In this document: positions 1-11,169 of the stretch, in pieces
Numbering within the stretch: position 1 is the first letter of the stretch
Layout of the letters: each line of letters begins with the position of its first letter
Source: Lophius americanus
Lineage: Eukaryota > Chordata > Actinopteri > Lophiiformes > Lophiidae
Assembly (NCBI GenBank): GCA_037951165.1
Contig: JBBDHG010000008.1
Location: forward strand, 6,243,501 to 6,307,500
Length of the DNA stretch: 64,000 bases
Direction of reading: 5' to 3'
Translations under genes and position numbers: made by a program
Notes under the pieces: generated by a model
What the model was told of the DNA's origin: nothing
Database searches by the model: none
The model's input: only the letters and a program-made list of their open reading frames with translations

Positions 1-50
1 ATCCTTGTGTGTTTGTTTCTGCATGTTATGTCTCTTGGTATGCACATTGT

Positions 51-76
51 TTGTGTGTGTGTGTGTGTATGTATGT
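51..76. repeat. GT-rich microsatellite
   Basis: A short run of GT dinucleotides passes into GTAT/GTATG units. It is a simple repeat with no associated gene. Confidence 0.85.
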
Positions 77-1319
77 ACAGTTAATATGTGTGAATATATA
101 GCACTGTTTTTTATAAACATCTATTACTGTGTTAAATTAGCACACGGAATGTGATTTACTAAGCCTGATAAAAATTGCGGTGCTTGTGATTGCGTCTGTA
201 TTTAATACGTTTGACAGGAAGGTGCTAATCGGCCCTGCGTTGCACAGACACAGTTTGGCATGGGCCCACTGAAAAGCCGCTCTCGTTGTTTGGGCTGCAA
301 TGGAGGAGCGTTACTGTACAGCCGGGAAAAAGTGGCCCAGATGTAGTTGTCTGCTGTATATTTCCCAACATTGCCAAAAATCAATCGAGATTGATTGATT
401 GATCAAGGGTTGAAGCAAGATGCTTCGTCTTTTAATGTGCGTCTGCGCATTGCAGAAAAGGAGCTGCAGCTGCGGGTCAGTAGTGGTCAGAGGCGTGTCT
501 TCTCTCGGCCCCCCACCTGTTTATGGCTAAACAATATGCCTATGGCATTTATGGCATTACATTTAATTTTGCGCTCGTGGTCACCCTGCTCTCTGTCCAA
601 ACTCTCCAAGTTGGAAACTTGTAAGCTTATGCAAATTTTCTCATTTAAATAGTACCGCCTCCACCATGTTTACACGTAATGTCATTCACACAATTATTCT
701 TAGTAGATCAACCGGAAATCAAATGTGCAATCTCTTACAACGCACACACAGTTTAGCACTCACTATTTCGGATTTTACTAAATCAGGCCCTTTGCATTTT
801 GACTTCAAGCCTCCATGAACAGGAACGCCGCTGGCTGCAGATGTGCTAACATTAGCACAACTAACATTAGCTGCAGCTAATAACTTTACAATGACCTACT
901 GGGTAAGTTATTGTTGGCTAAATTATCATCAACAATTACTTACCCAGCTAACAAATGATGTACAGGATGATTCATCAGAGGGAACGTGTTCATGGAGAGG
1001 TCAACTGAACGACAGCAGCACTGGGTGCAAACATATAAAACACAGTAAAGGAATGTGAATGTTAGAAGTTTCATGTTCGTAGTATGCAACATATCTCCTG
1101 CAGTTTCATTTCGAGTTATGTTAAAATTAACTTCATTAGCTCGGTGATACACAAGAGGCTCGACTGCATGAAAAAAGACAAATGTGGAGGCAAGAAAAGG
1201 ATAATGAGATGATAAATGACCGTGACTAATCCTACATCAGCACATCACACAGACTCTTAATTAACACCCTCCTTAACACAGACTTCTCCTGTGGGAGGTC
1301 ACGTAATTTCATATCTCTG
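77..1319. other. No gene seen
   Basis: AT-rich DNA without a recognisable coding region or repeat family. A perfect octamer motif ATGCAAAT lies at 629-636. This is the POU/Oct-factor consensus but can occur by chance. Confidence 0.6.
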
Positions 1320-1860
1320 CTCCTTTGGTTTTTTCTTAATTCAATCTTCTTCTTTTTTTCTTGGATCCACTGCAGGTTTTGTCCTGATTTAGGCTCCCTT
1401 CAAGTTCATTTCTCTTCTTTCACTGACATTTCCATCTTCATTTCTCTTTACCTTCTCCTACTTTTCTCTGATTTTGTTGTTTTTTTCCGATCAGAGTGCC
1501 AGATATGACTTTCTTCTCAGTCTCTTCTTTTTTCTTGCTTTTGGAGTAATTTTCTGCCATTTTCTTCTTTGCTTCAATTCTCCATGTTGTGACCTTCCTC
1601 TGTATATTGTGTTTTCATTTTCTCGTAACTTTCTATTTTAGAGCCCACAATTTTTTTCTGCCATTTTCTCTCTGTTATTCTTATTTCTTGCACTTCCACT
1701 GCATCATCCATTGTATGTCTTGTTTCTCTTCCGTCCAAGCCTTTGTCCTTAATTTCTCTCTTGTCTAATTTTTCTTCTGTTTTCTACCTTTTAAATTGTC
1801 ACTGTCACTTTTCCTTCATGTCTCCAGCTCTCATCCATCTTCCTCCTCCAGTCATTTCCA
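1320..1860. repeat. Pyrimidine-rich tract
   Basis: The plus strand is strongly biased to T and C for over 500 bases, with many TTTCTTCTT-like runs and no regular period. It is a degenerate polypyrimidine region rather than a tandem array. The ORFs here are short. Confidence 0.6.
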
Positions 1861-1985
1861 TAATATAGATGGGTGTTATTTCACTTGTGTTGGATGGTCA
1901 ACATGATCTCCATCCTTGCTGTGCAGACGCAAAGCTGTTAGCACATCATTACCTCTGACCTTTCCAGAAACCCAGCATTTTTTTT

Positions 1986-2034
1986 AAGATAAGATAAGAT
2001 AAACCTTTATTAATCCCACAACGGGGAAATTGCA
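1986..2034 (-). mobile_element. LINE 3' tail (teleost type)
   Basis: Repeated AAGAT units are followed by CTTTATTAATCCCACAACGG and GGGAAATT. This arrangement, a short tandem repeat plus ATTAATCCC...GGGGAAATT, is the reverse complement of a non-LTR retrotransposon 3' end common in fish genomes. Only the tail is present, as in a strongly 5'-truncated insertion. The exact family (Rex1-like) is from memory. Confidence 0.5.
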
Positions 2035-2039
2035 GATTT

Positions 2040-3726
2040 TCTCCAGCTACATGCATTTCCATCTTATTTATCTGTTTTGTTATTTTTCCATCTTCGGATA
2101 AGCTGTAAAGTTGGATAAAAACAACCCCGAAATACAAATGGGAAACAGTCGTGAAATGAGTGAGAGTCAAGATGATGTGACAACGACACAGGTTGGACCC
2201 AGGATTTGAATATATAAAACAGAGAAAGAATTTAAAGGTGTGTTGCTCTTTCATACAGAACTTGGTAGAAAAATCCGCAGAAACCTCCCTGACCAACCAT
2301 GCAGCGGATCAACGTCTGTCTGAAGATGTTCAAATGAAGATACCCTCGGCTGTTAAACAGGTCTCAGACATCAGATGTAAAGGAATCAGACCTCAGAAAA
2401 CTGCAAGAAAAGTCCTGTGAAAAGAAACTAAATCCTGGATCTGCCCCTAATGGAGTTTGAATGAGGTCGTCTGTGACCTATGCCCCATCCTTTTGCCCAG
2501 TTTAGATCATAAGATCACCCCATTTAGCCACAACAAACCTTTTGTCGGTACTAAGAAGATAACTAGAAATGAATTTATTGAACTAGAAATTGAGGTTTCC
2601 CCATTTATAAAAAAAAAATAGGACGACTGAAAATAGGACAACAGACCTGAAACCACCACCATGTGTGGCTAAAATATTTCAGAGCATAAATGTCTTTAGA
2701 CTCTCTTCAGTTGTATTAGATGTACATCGTAACCCATCCAGCTGGGTTGGGTACTCTCTAGGTGACCTAGTTATTTATTTTAATGGCTAAGAAATGCATA
2801 GACAATTTATGTAAAATTGAAAATGCCATCAGGGAGAAATATTATTACATGGCAAGCACAGAATTTCAATTAGATTAAATAAATTTATGCTCTGCGATTT
2901 AAATATATATTAAAATTCAAATAAATTCATGTGGAGGCATTAAATTGTAAATCAAAGATTTGCTTCAAGTGACAGAACATTGCATTGTTTAAAAGTCAAA
3001 TAATAAACTTTTTTACGTTTTTCTATGCAGCTAAGTAGAATACATTCCTTGGAACAGTCTGTGGTACCACTATTCATGCCCAGGTCCTCTCATACACCGG
3101 CTCCCAAACCTTATCTTTTCTAGTGGTGGTCCCACATCCAAAAAAACTCAACCAAGGAGCTCCACTCCCGTGTTTGGTTACAGTTGGGGACCGAGGCCTC
3201 CTTAAATGAGCCTGTTTTATTTTGATGCTTCAGCACCTGTTAGGATGATTCCTGATGCCTCTTTATTGGAAGATTTCTGCAAAAGTAGGAGGAAACTCCC
3301 ACAGAAGGAATTTTGTTTCTCACCTAGATTTGGAACCTCTTGGGAACTTCTTCTTTTTTTCTTGGGAGAGGAACGTCAGAAATACCCAGATTAGCCTGCT
3401 GTCCTAAAACTCAATATAAGTTATCAAGATTGAAAAAAAAAAAGTTCTTCTTTTTTTTAAATCAGGTTTTTTGTGATCTTGATATTAGCAGTCGGTTACC
3501 ACCTAAAATAGTGAGGCCTACATTCGTCTTGTCCACTTGAGAAATCAGAACCTTGCTATGGTGCTAAATACATTTTTCTTTTTACTGATTTAGGGTTGTT
3601 AATTCCTGCTTGTCCATGGTGACTTGTGGATCCTCTGACTGACCACTGACTTTCTAACCTTATGTAAATCGAGACGTAATCTTGGTCCATCTGGTCAAAA
3701 TAATTTTAAAATCTGACCAGATGCTG
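2040..3726. other. No gene seen
   Basis: AT-rich apparently single-copy DNA. The ORFs at 2193-2420 and 3206-3540 have no recognisable motif. Homopolymer A and T runs occur near 2600 and 3430. Confidence 0.55.
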
Positions 3727-3760
3727 TAATAATAATAATAATAATACATTTAATTTATAA
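3727..3760 (-). repeat. AAT microsatellite with LINE-tail flank
   Basis: About seven AAT units are followed by ACATTTAATTTATAA. The same junction (AAT run then ACATTTAATTTATAA) occurs at about 26,656 at the 3' end of the L2-like LINE. I infer that this is a stub of the same LINE tail. Confidence 0.5.
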
Positions 3761-3989
3761 TCTGTAAGTCATTTCTGTGTTTGACTTCTTGTCTGGTTCA
3801 ATCTGATCTGTTGAATTGACACCTTTTCATCAAAAACACACCGTGCAAACGTATGGAGCGGAGCGTCCAGCCGCTGCTTGGATGCGCTGCGGCACATTTG
3901 GTGGAATCACACACATTTTTTGAATGGCAGCGAACGCGAGCTGCCAGTGGAATCAAGCCTTTAGGCAGGAGAAATGTCTTAGATGAGAA

Positions 3990-4235
3990 GGCAAAGGTAG
4001 TGTCAGGAGGGCAGCTAAAAACAAGTTTGGTACGCAGGCAGCCAAAGAATCCAATTCAAAGGAGGAGGTGCGGTTAAATCAAAAAGACAGGCAGAGTCTA
4101 AAACCAAGCAAACAAATGGAGCAAAGACTAGAATGTGAGGCACAGAGTTAGTACAACAAACTGGCCTATACAGCAAAAGATTAAAAAAAACAGACACAGG
4201 TAACACCAATCATGGCTGTATAAACAGGTGAGTGA
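3990..4235. repeat. Possible interspersed repeat (LTR-like, antisense)
   Basis: Purine-rich sequence of the style GGCAGAGTCTAAAACCAAGC, GTGAGGCACAGAG and AACAGGTGAGTGACAA resembles antisense LTR/leader sequence of fish retroelements that I have seen before. No matching partner LTR was found, so the assignment is weak. Confidence 0.25.
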
Positions 4236-4239
4236 CAAC

Positions 4240-5330
4240 ATGAAACATGAGAGATGGTCCATGCATTGAAAGAGTAAAAAGACATTAATCAGACAGACCG
4301 AAGACTTGTCAGAGATCAGTCCACTTCTGGGTAGGTAATCTAAATCTGCCCCACTCCCAAGACTGAAATATTTCAGTAAGTATTTTGTTATTTAGTTGAA
4401 GAGTTTTATGTCATTATGTAAATGAGGGGGTTATTAAACTGTGGGGAATAGAGGGAAGAAATGTTTCTTTTTGTGCCTATCTTTATTAATGTCTTTCTTT
4501 ATTGACAACACATACTTCACACCCCGGTGGATTTTGCTATGGGCGACATGAACAGCTGCACAGGGCGAAATAAGAATACCCATCAATTATAAAAAATATC
4601 GGAAAATTGACATGCTGAACAGTTTTCTATCATGACGTGCATCTTTCTCATATGCACGTCATGTCAATCATAAGTTCCCAGCATCAAATCATGCCTCACC
4701 TGATCCATGTGGGAGGGAGTCAAAAGAGGCTCTAAACAGAATTCTCTCTTCTCCCCAAGACTAAATTTGATCTTCTTTTGCTCTACAACACTCTAAACAT
4801 CCTCTCCTGCACACACCATCATGCTCACCCTACTGACTGAGCTTTTATGATAAGGTTTGTTGTTAAGAATATTGTTTAAAGATAAATAATTGGTCATTCC
4901 TGCTTTAGACTCTGCTGCTACCTCCCATCATTTGTAATGGCTTTGAGCCGGTCGTGACAAATATAGGGGCTCGACCAATTTGGATTTTTCTGGTTGCTCT
5001 CATTGTTAAATTGCATGTGGTCACTTTTCGCTTTGTGCCTGACCGTGTGCTGGTGCTGTGGATTGTAGGGCAAGTACAAAGCAATCTGAACAGAGTGACC
5101 AATAATGGAATTGGTGCGTGAGTATGTCACTTGAAATGGGAAGACTTTTGTCAGAATTTGGGTGAGTGCATGGTTTGGAGCTGTGGTGGACCAAGTGAAG
5201 GTAAGGGTTCACATGCAGGTTTTAAATTTTATTGGAGCTAAAGTTACTTGCCCGTGATAGGAATAGCAGTGTTGCTCCTTTGGGCTTCAGTGGTTTAGTA
5301 TGTTTTCGGTAGCATGTCAGTGGTTGTTGG
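4240..5330. other. No gene seen
   Basis: Short overlapping antisense ORFs at 4905-5212 carry no known motif. The stretch holds one hairpin (4631-4663) and otherwise nothing I can name. Confidence 0.5.
4631..4663. repeat. Hairpin, 12-bp stem
   Basis: CATGACGTGCAT and ATGCACGTCATG form a perfect 12-bp inverted repeat around a 9-base spacer. Each arm carries the core TGACGTGCA. Function unknown. Confidence 0.7.
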
Positions 5331-5334
5331 TCTG

Positions 5335-5610
5335 TTGGCAGATACTGGTCGCTTCGCCAAACGAGTGGTCAATAGTGCATTAATACCCACCGTGTTGGGT
5401 TAGGCAGATAGTGGGGACGCTCCAATTTGTCTTATTTGCAGCCAGCATGTTCAACTAATTAATTTGGTCCGTGTTAAAGTTAATATTGACATTAGTGATA
5501 AATGGGTCATAGGCACAGTTAAGTCTATCCTAAAGGCCAACTTGTATAACATAGATGTTTTGCCAGGTAATCCAACAGTTGGGGGTGTTGTTGGGAGTGT
5601 TTGTGGTATG
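5335..5610 (+). pseudogene. Retroelement aspartic-protease-like remnant
   Basis: One frame encodes LLADTG (DTG at 5341-5349, the active-site triad of retroviral-type aspartic proteases). About 70 codons later the same frame encodes DVLPGNPTVGG (from 5551), which resembles the LGNDLAGG segment of gypsy-type proteases. A TAG stop at 5401 breaks the frame, so this is a dead copy. The spacing fits the family, but both motifs are short and similarity elsewhere is weak. The neighbouring capsid-like remnant at 5845 supports a gypsy origin, although its position downstream is the reverse of the usual gag-pro order. Confidence 0.35.
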
Positions 5611-5712
5611 CTCCCATCAGAAAGTCGTAATGTTAATTTGAACTTTGGACAACAAAGCAAATTTTCTCTGTTACAAATGGAGCGTGAAAAATTAAAGAAG
5701 AAGAACACATAT

Positions 5713-5805
5713 CTTTTATTGGTCACATACAGCCATACATAGTAAAACATAGTCACACTAGTTCTATGGATTTGCCCCAACCCTGAGAGAGCAGTGGGCG
5801 GCCCC
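5713..5805 (+). mobile_element. Teleost repeat fragment, GGTCACATACA...GAGCAGTGGGC type
   Basis: The segment contains TTTATTGGTCACATACAGCC, then the closing GAGCAGTGGGCGGCC. The same two landmarks recur at 12,590-12,690. It is a common fish interspersed repeat, probably a retroposon end, that I cannot place in a named family. It lies between the protease-like and capsid-like gypsy remnants. Confidence 0.55.
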
Positions 5806-5844
5806 TTTGAAAAGTTGAGTTTAGTCCGGGAGGGTAAGGTAAAT

Positions 5845-6040
5845 ATGGAGGCTGACTAAGGCCTATCTGGAGGGAGTAGTTCAACTAACCCCTTCTCTGC
5901 TCATTTTGATCTAGTCGGTCATTTGAGACTTGTTCCGAGGTTCAAGGAGAGGGACCCTGAAACATTTTTTTCTCTGTTTGAGAGGCTTGCCTGATGCAGA
6001 TCGCAATGTCATGTTGTATATTTTGTGTCTGTGTTTCAGT
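5845..6040 (+). pseudogene. Gypsy-type gag (SCAN-like capsid) remnant
   Basis: From 5902 one frame reads HFDLVGHLRLVPRFKERDPE and then TFFSLFERLA. A +1 shift then gives PDADRNVML. This matches the pattern of the SCAN-like capsid domain in fish Ty3/gypsy Gag proteins (basic residues and VPPF, then ETFF, then W-P-D). There is a stop after the ATG at 5845, a frameshift near 5991 and no downstream continuation, so it is inactive. The assignment of the capsid domain is fairly firm; the rest of the element (reverse transcriptase, LTRs) was not found nearby. Confidence 0.6.
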
Positions 6041-7859
6041 TATCAGTGGGCGTGGTGAGGTCAAGCCAATCATGACACCTGAAAATTAAAAAAAAAGGGA
6101 GAGCAGCTATATTGAAGGAGAAACGAAACAGAAACAACCGACTGCCAGTTATATGCACCATATACTGTAAGCTATTAAGGCTTTATAGATATTTCAGGTA
6201 CAACGATTACATTGATTGAAATTTATACGAGATGGAAAGAGTGAGAGGGAGACTGTTATCAGTATTAAAGAAGAAAACATTTGAAATGCCTTCACATAAC
6301 GATTTTATGACCAGATTGGAAAATGGGCTGGAGAAAGATGGATCAGAACGTAACACGCTGAACTGGATACCAATGAACAGACCTTTCATACACTTTGGCT
6401 TCAAGTGACATACATCCATGTGACGACGAATAAATGCTCATGTAACAACTTTGAAATTGCTGCTCAATCACCACAATACATCAGGCAAAGGCACTTTTGG
6501 GATCTGCAGCTTTTTTCTCTATAACAGAGAAAGAGAGGGCAGTCAGCGACACTCATTGGTCGGCTCTACTCAGCTCCCAGCACCGTTTCTCGCATTACTT
6601 TTCAAAATAACAAACAAATAAACTAACATGAATATCACCTGTGCACAGATAAAAAATAAAAATACCAACAAATAATAATTACTTCCTACAAAAGTAGGAC
6701 TTATTTAAATCTTAAATTCCCCATAAGATCAAATGAAACAATTAAAATTCCAAAAGAATAAAAAATAAGTTAAACTGCACATTTACTAACTAAAATAAGA
6801 TACATCGTTAATTAAAAATACTTTCCTGTTTCATACACTTAAAACGGAGATGTATCACTTTTAGCATCACTAGCATGACAGGAGGGAGAAGGAGCAGGTG
6901 ACTGGGGTGCAGCATCGCTTCTGAGGGAAACTAGCCGCTCTGCTGACTCTCATGGAAAGTTAAAAGCAAGTATTTGTTCATCTCAACAGGAGGAGGAGAA
7001 GATAAAAACAGGAAAGAGATGAAAATAAAAGAGGAGGGACATGAGGATCCTTGGAGCTGTGTGATGAACGATTACAGCAATATTCTCAGCTTCCCAGAAA
7101 ACTTCACGGCTCATAAAGTCAAAAAGAGAACAAAAAACTCACCATCCCAACCAGGTTATTTTTTCTTATTATTTGGATAACAAAAGGTAGTACAAAGTTT
7201 ATTTTTTCATACTTTTATAACGTTACCCTTTTCTCTTTAATAGGTTTTATCTTGTATGATGGGGATTCATCAAAATGAAGAAGAGCAACAGGACCTAAAC
7301 TCAGAAGGTGGAGGATGATTTATCTCTCTTCTCTGCTCTGCTTTCTTCCTCCCTTCTCTCTCGCGTTGAGAGGAAGGAAATTAAGAAGGAGAGTATGAAA
7401 GGAAAAATTGAGAGAATGATTCATAGAGAAAAGGAAAATATTGTGAGATGAGCAAATTTCACTGTAGTAAAATGTAGATTTTTCAAAAGAGTTTGAGTAT
7501 TCCTGGTATTTGGCATATATAAGAGCAGTAGTAATAGAAGTCGTGAGAGAAACATCTCTCAAATATACATAGAAATTCCTGAATAAAAGTAGCCTGACTT
7601 GTTATATTATATGGAATACATTAATATTCAATATTTATTTACTTTTTAAAACAAGTCTAAAATACCCGAAACAGTTTAGCATGGATGAACCATTAGAGGA
7701 GAGAAACTTATTGGACATTTAATTAGCCAATCAGCTTTGTGTAAATGTATCTGGTTGGTGAAGATCACCAACCAATCACCAGAACAAACCAGCCTGATTC
7801 AAAACCTGTAGGGGGTATTAAACTCACTATCAGAAAATTGTATGAACACGCTTAACATG
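6041..7859. other. No gene seen
   Basis: AT-rich DNA with short ORFs lacking recognisable motifs (6207-6419, 6974-7180, 7320-7562). The stretch 6600-6830 is especially A-rich. No repeat family recognised. Confidence 0.5.
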
Positions 7860-8307
7860 AAGATGATTATATCCCCTAAAGTAGTAGTCCATATTTTACT
7901 CACTAGGGGTAAATTTTACATGAAAATCACTCAAAATCTATTTCATGAATAATTTTCAAATTGTATGTCCGCATAGACTTTAGAGCGAGGAAGAACTGGA
8001 CTGGCTTTGGAAGAGATTGGCCATATATTTCTGATTCTAGGTGGAGATTATCGCTAAAAGTTTTTTGGCCATAAATTCTGAAGCATTGGTCCAATTTTGT
8101 CCAAATTTGGTGCTATATCTATCATGCATATCTATATAGATATACGTATCTATATATATATATATGTATATACATATTTACATATATATATACATATCAT
8201 GTTTTAATGTAGTAGTTCATAATTTACTCAATTTAAAGAGCCTTCTTTTATTTTTTTACTAGAATACTATTGCTCTTCGCAGATATACCCTTGCTGTCAG
8301 GGATGAC
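7860..8307 (-). repeat. R1 dispersed repeat, reverse copy
   Basis: Contains R1 landmarks in reverse: CATATTTTACTCACTAGGGG, ATTTTCAAATTGTATG, GAGCGAGGAAGAACTGGA, CATTGGTCCAATTTTGTCC and the terminal CTTGCTGTCAG. An AT-dinucleotide stretch (about 8130-8200) interrupts it. Two copies of the 'TTCATA-TTTACTC' block (7890 and 8218) show the internal duplication seen in other R1 copies. Family identity is unknown. Confidence 0.6.
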
Positions 8308-9745
8308 ACCGTAGGTCTAGTTACTAGTTACTGGTTGCTTTCCTTACGAATGTTTTTGGACCATAAGTCTATTAGCTCGCATGTCCATCGAACCCGACTC
8401 TCAAGCTGGTTGAACATTAGAGAGCATCAAGGTCAAGGTTCAAGATTCAAAAGTTTCAGCCCAGCCTGGGGGGGGGTTGCAGAGATGGTTTCTTTTGTTT
8501 ATCCATGTATGGAAATATATGAGAAATGACATACTGCATATCTAGCTGCAGCTCTAAGCCTGAGGACAGAGTCGACACAGCAAACCTCACAAGGGTCACA
8601 GATTACTTTCATAAAATATCTTGGCTCTCCTAAGATACTGATATTTTTGATGCAATGAATGACAACAATTAAACGTAGTCCTGTCAAAGAAACGAGTCTA
8701 AAACAGAGTATGTCCAGAAACTAATAATAATTCAAGCTTTACTGAAATGTACATCTACTCAATGGAAAAATGGGACTTGATTGTGTGGAAATTTAACAAT
8801 TTCCTTGTAATGTCCAAGGTATATTATAGCAAAATAAATAAAATAACGCTCTTGTTATTCAATATTTACTCTGTTAATCTTGTGTTTTTGAGGGCAATCA
8901 GGAAGGGGAGGTTCAACTAGAACCATTTGAGGGCAGAGCAATAAGTAGATTTTTTTTTCATTACAGAAGCTCTGTAGGTCGTTTCTGCTAAGGGTCATAG
9001 GAATCTGAGGCTTAATAGAGCTCTGCTGTCAGTCAGCCTGGCTACAGCGTTGAAAAGAAACCTGGGGCTATTCTTAAATCAGCGCTCAGTAATAGGTTGG
9101 TTTGGAACTCCTGTATGATTTAATAACATCTTGCCAGGCAGAGTGAGACTTTTCTGGTTTGGGTTTGATTTTTAAACCATGGTAATACTCTCCTTTATCT
9201 TCTACTTTTCATTCGACGGAGGTGATAGGGTTGACGGTTACTCTCAGTGAGCCTCTGCAGCACGATCAACGAGATGATCAGTTTGATTTACTTACAGGTA
9301 TGTTAATGCAAAAATCCTCCGTTAAATGGAGTCATGCCACTGAACTCAGTGCTGGTAGAATTGCTTCTTTAAATTTGCTGCAGCTTCGTCAGAGAGATTT
9401 CTAGAGAAGAATGATTTTTCTAAATGACTAGTTTCAATCCAAAAGTTATTAAATAATGGTCAAGTATTATATATATATTATATATGTATACATGAAGTAT
9501 TCAATGCAAATGTCATATTTCAGGACTGGTCAATGGTGTGACTGTCCTAGTCCGGTTGCTTTATATAAAACTATAACGGCACACTATCTTGGGGTATATA
9601 AGTATTTCATGCTTTATGTATTTCCAGTTGACAAACTAGGGAGTTAGCGCTGGTGCTTTTGTGATAACCTCTTAATCATTATTAGTTTAGTAATAGGCTT
9701 TTGTCTTGATATACACCTTTTTGTTGTGAGGTGACATTGTCAACA
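8308..9745. other. No gene seen
   Basis: No recognisable coding sequence. There is a short poly-G run near 8470 and an AT-dinucleotide patch near 9465-9495. At 9746-9765 CCAAAGACATGCAG is a scrap of the teleost SINE described at 12,235, next to the LINE tail. Confidence 0.5.
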
Positions 9746-10018
9746 TCCATCCAAAGACATGCAGATGGATAGATAGATGGATAAATACAAATGATATATA
9801 TATTGTAATAAGACTTTGTCATATTGCAGTAACGTGCCTGTGCAGTCCTGTCCAGTGACACATGAAAGTAAATGTTGTGTTGTGCAGGACAGCACTACCA
9901 TACAGGATGGGGTTATTACTTGAGGAGCAGCCTGTTAGTACTCCCCAGTACTAAGCCGGCCATCTTGATGACCTTGTTGGTGTCCTTTTCCATGTTGCTG
10001 CTGCCCCAGCACACTACA

Positions 10019-10026
10019 GCATAGAA
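10019..10026. repeat. Target-site duplication, left (GCATAGAA)
   Basis: GCATAGAA directly precedes the CAGGGGTTCTC end of the hAT-type element and recurs at 11,162-11,169. Eight bases is the duplication length typical of hAT transposons. Confidence 0.75.
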
Positions 10027-11162
10027 CAGGGGTTCTCAAACTATGGTATGCGTACCACTAGTGGCCTGCAGGCTTCTTCCAGTGGTACGTGGAGGAATCT
10101 CTGAAATTGCCTACTTTTACCAAATAAAATAAGATCAGTTTAAACACGTATGTTGCGAGAGTGCATGGTCCATGTAAGAGAGCCTTTGTGTGTGAATGAG
10201 GGGATGGTCGAGCGAGAACAAGAGAGTGAGTGGTGCTGAAGCATGAGTGAGAGTGGCAGGAAAAAGACAGCGTTAGCAAAGAGTTTGGAGCAACCAAGTG
10301 ATTTTGTATTTGTACAGCAGGACACAGGGGTCTGAATAAATGTGGTGCTTTACTGCCGCTGGTCAAGTGTAAAGTGTTTCGTCCCGAAGGAGAAACTTCA
10401 GCCCTGGAGTAAAAAAACAAACAGATCCCCTGTTCCCCGACCACGTTCTGGAACCTAAACAGGAAAAGGGTAAGACGTTAATACTATTAAAATATTATGA
10501 TGAATGAAATGAAAATATTGTAACCATGAGATGAATTAAATGGGTTTTAATATAAGTTCAGCCTTTCCTGTAGTTTTTTTTTTCAGACGTCCATCAGCCT
10601 GCTACGTAGTCGGGTTGTGGCACGCACCAAGCTGTTATAACTAAACTGTGAGGACAAGAAGACAGTATGCAGAGGAACCTAAAATTACAAGTGGTTTAAT
10701 AATAATGCAATCGTGGCTTGAAATTAAATCGTTGTAGAAACTGCAGTGGAAGACAGTGAACACAGCAGCATCCCTGAATCAACAGCATCAACCCACAAAT
10801 GTGCATTTACAGAGACTTCCGGTTGTTATTGTTCCTGCTCTGTGTGCGTACTGTATGTGTGTGTACTGTATGTGTGTGTACTGTATGTGTGTGAGGGGCT
10901 GCCCCTTGCATTATAATCATGTGAAAGAGTTTAAGTGACAGTTTTAGTATTACTCCGTCAAACTTTGTGTTGTTGTGGATGACTAGTCAAAAATAAATAA
11001 TAATTTTATTGGGAATATATTTCCTTCCTCTTTGAACTACGCTTAGCTGAATAGGGCTACCAACTTCTACTAATGCATTTGTATATGGGTCATAGGGGTG
11101 ATACTTAGAGTGCAGGGTATATTCTAAGGTGGTACGTGGTGTAAAAAGTTTGAGAACCACTG
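10027..11162. mobile_element. hAT-type DNA transposon inserted in the LINE
   Basis: The left end CAGGGGTTCTCAAAC and right end GTTTGAGAACCACTG are inverted repeats with one mismatch, of the kind found in many vertebrate hAT elements. They are flanked by GCATAGAA on both sides (the G is shared with the terminal base on the right). Removing 1.13 kb restores the interrupted LINE reading frame, which proves insertion. Subterminal GTGGTACGTGG repeats occur near both ends (10,082 and 11,130). Inside are only short ORFs (for example plus strand from about 10,243, starting MSESGRKKTALAK, with an early stop) and no recognisable transposase core. It is therefore non-autonomous or gutted. A 15-bp unit with TACTGTATGTG repeats three times near 10,850-10,895. 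Confidence 0.85.
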
Positions 11163-11169
11163 CATAGAA
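11162..11169. repeat. Target-site duplication, right (GCATAGAA)
   Basis: Partner of 10,019-10,026. The LINE sequence resumes immediately after it. Confidence 0.75.

Noticed and set aside
3060..3190. Second hAT-type end (GGCTCCCAAACC near 3105)
   Set aside because: Resemblance covers too few bases and no partner end or target duplication was found.
10243..10337. Small ORF MSESGRKKTALAK... as a transposase start
   Set aside because: It stops after about 30 codons and no catalytic motif follows in any frame of the element.
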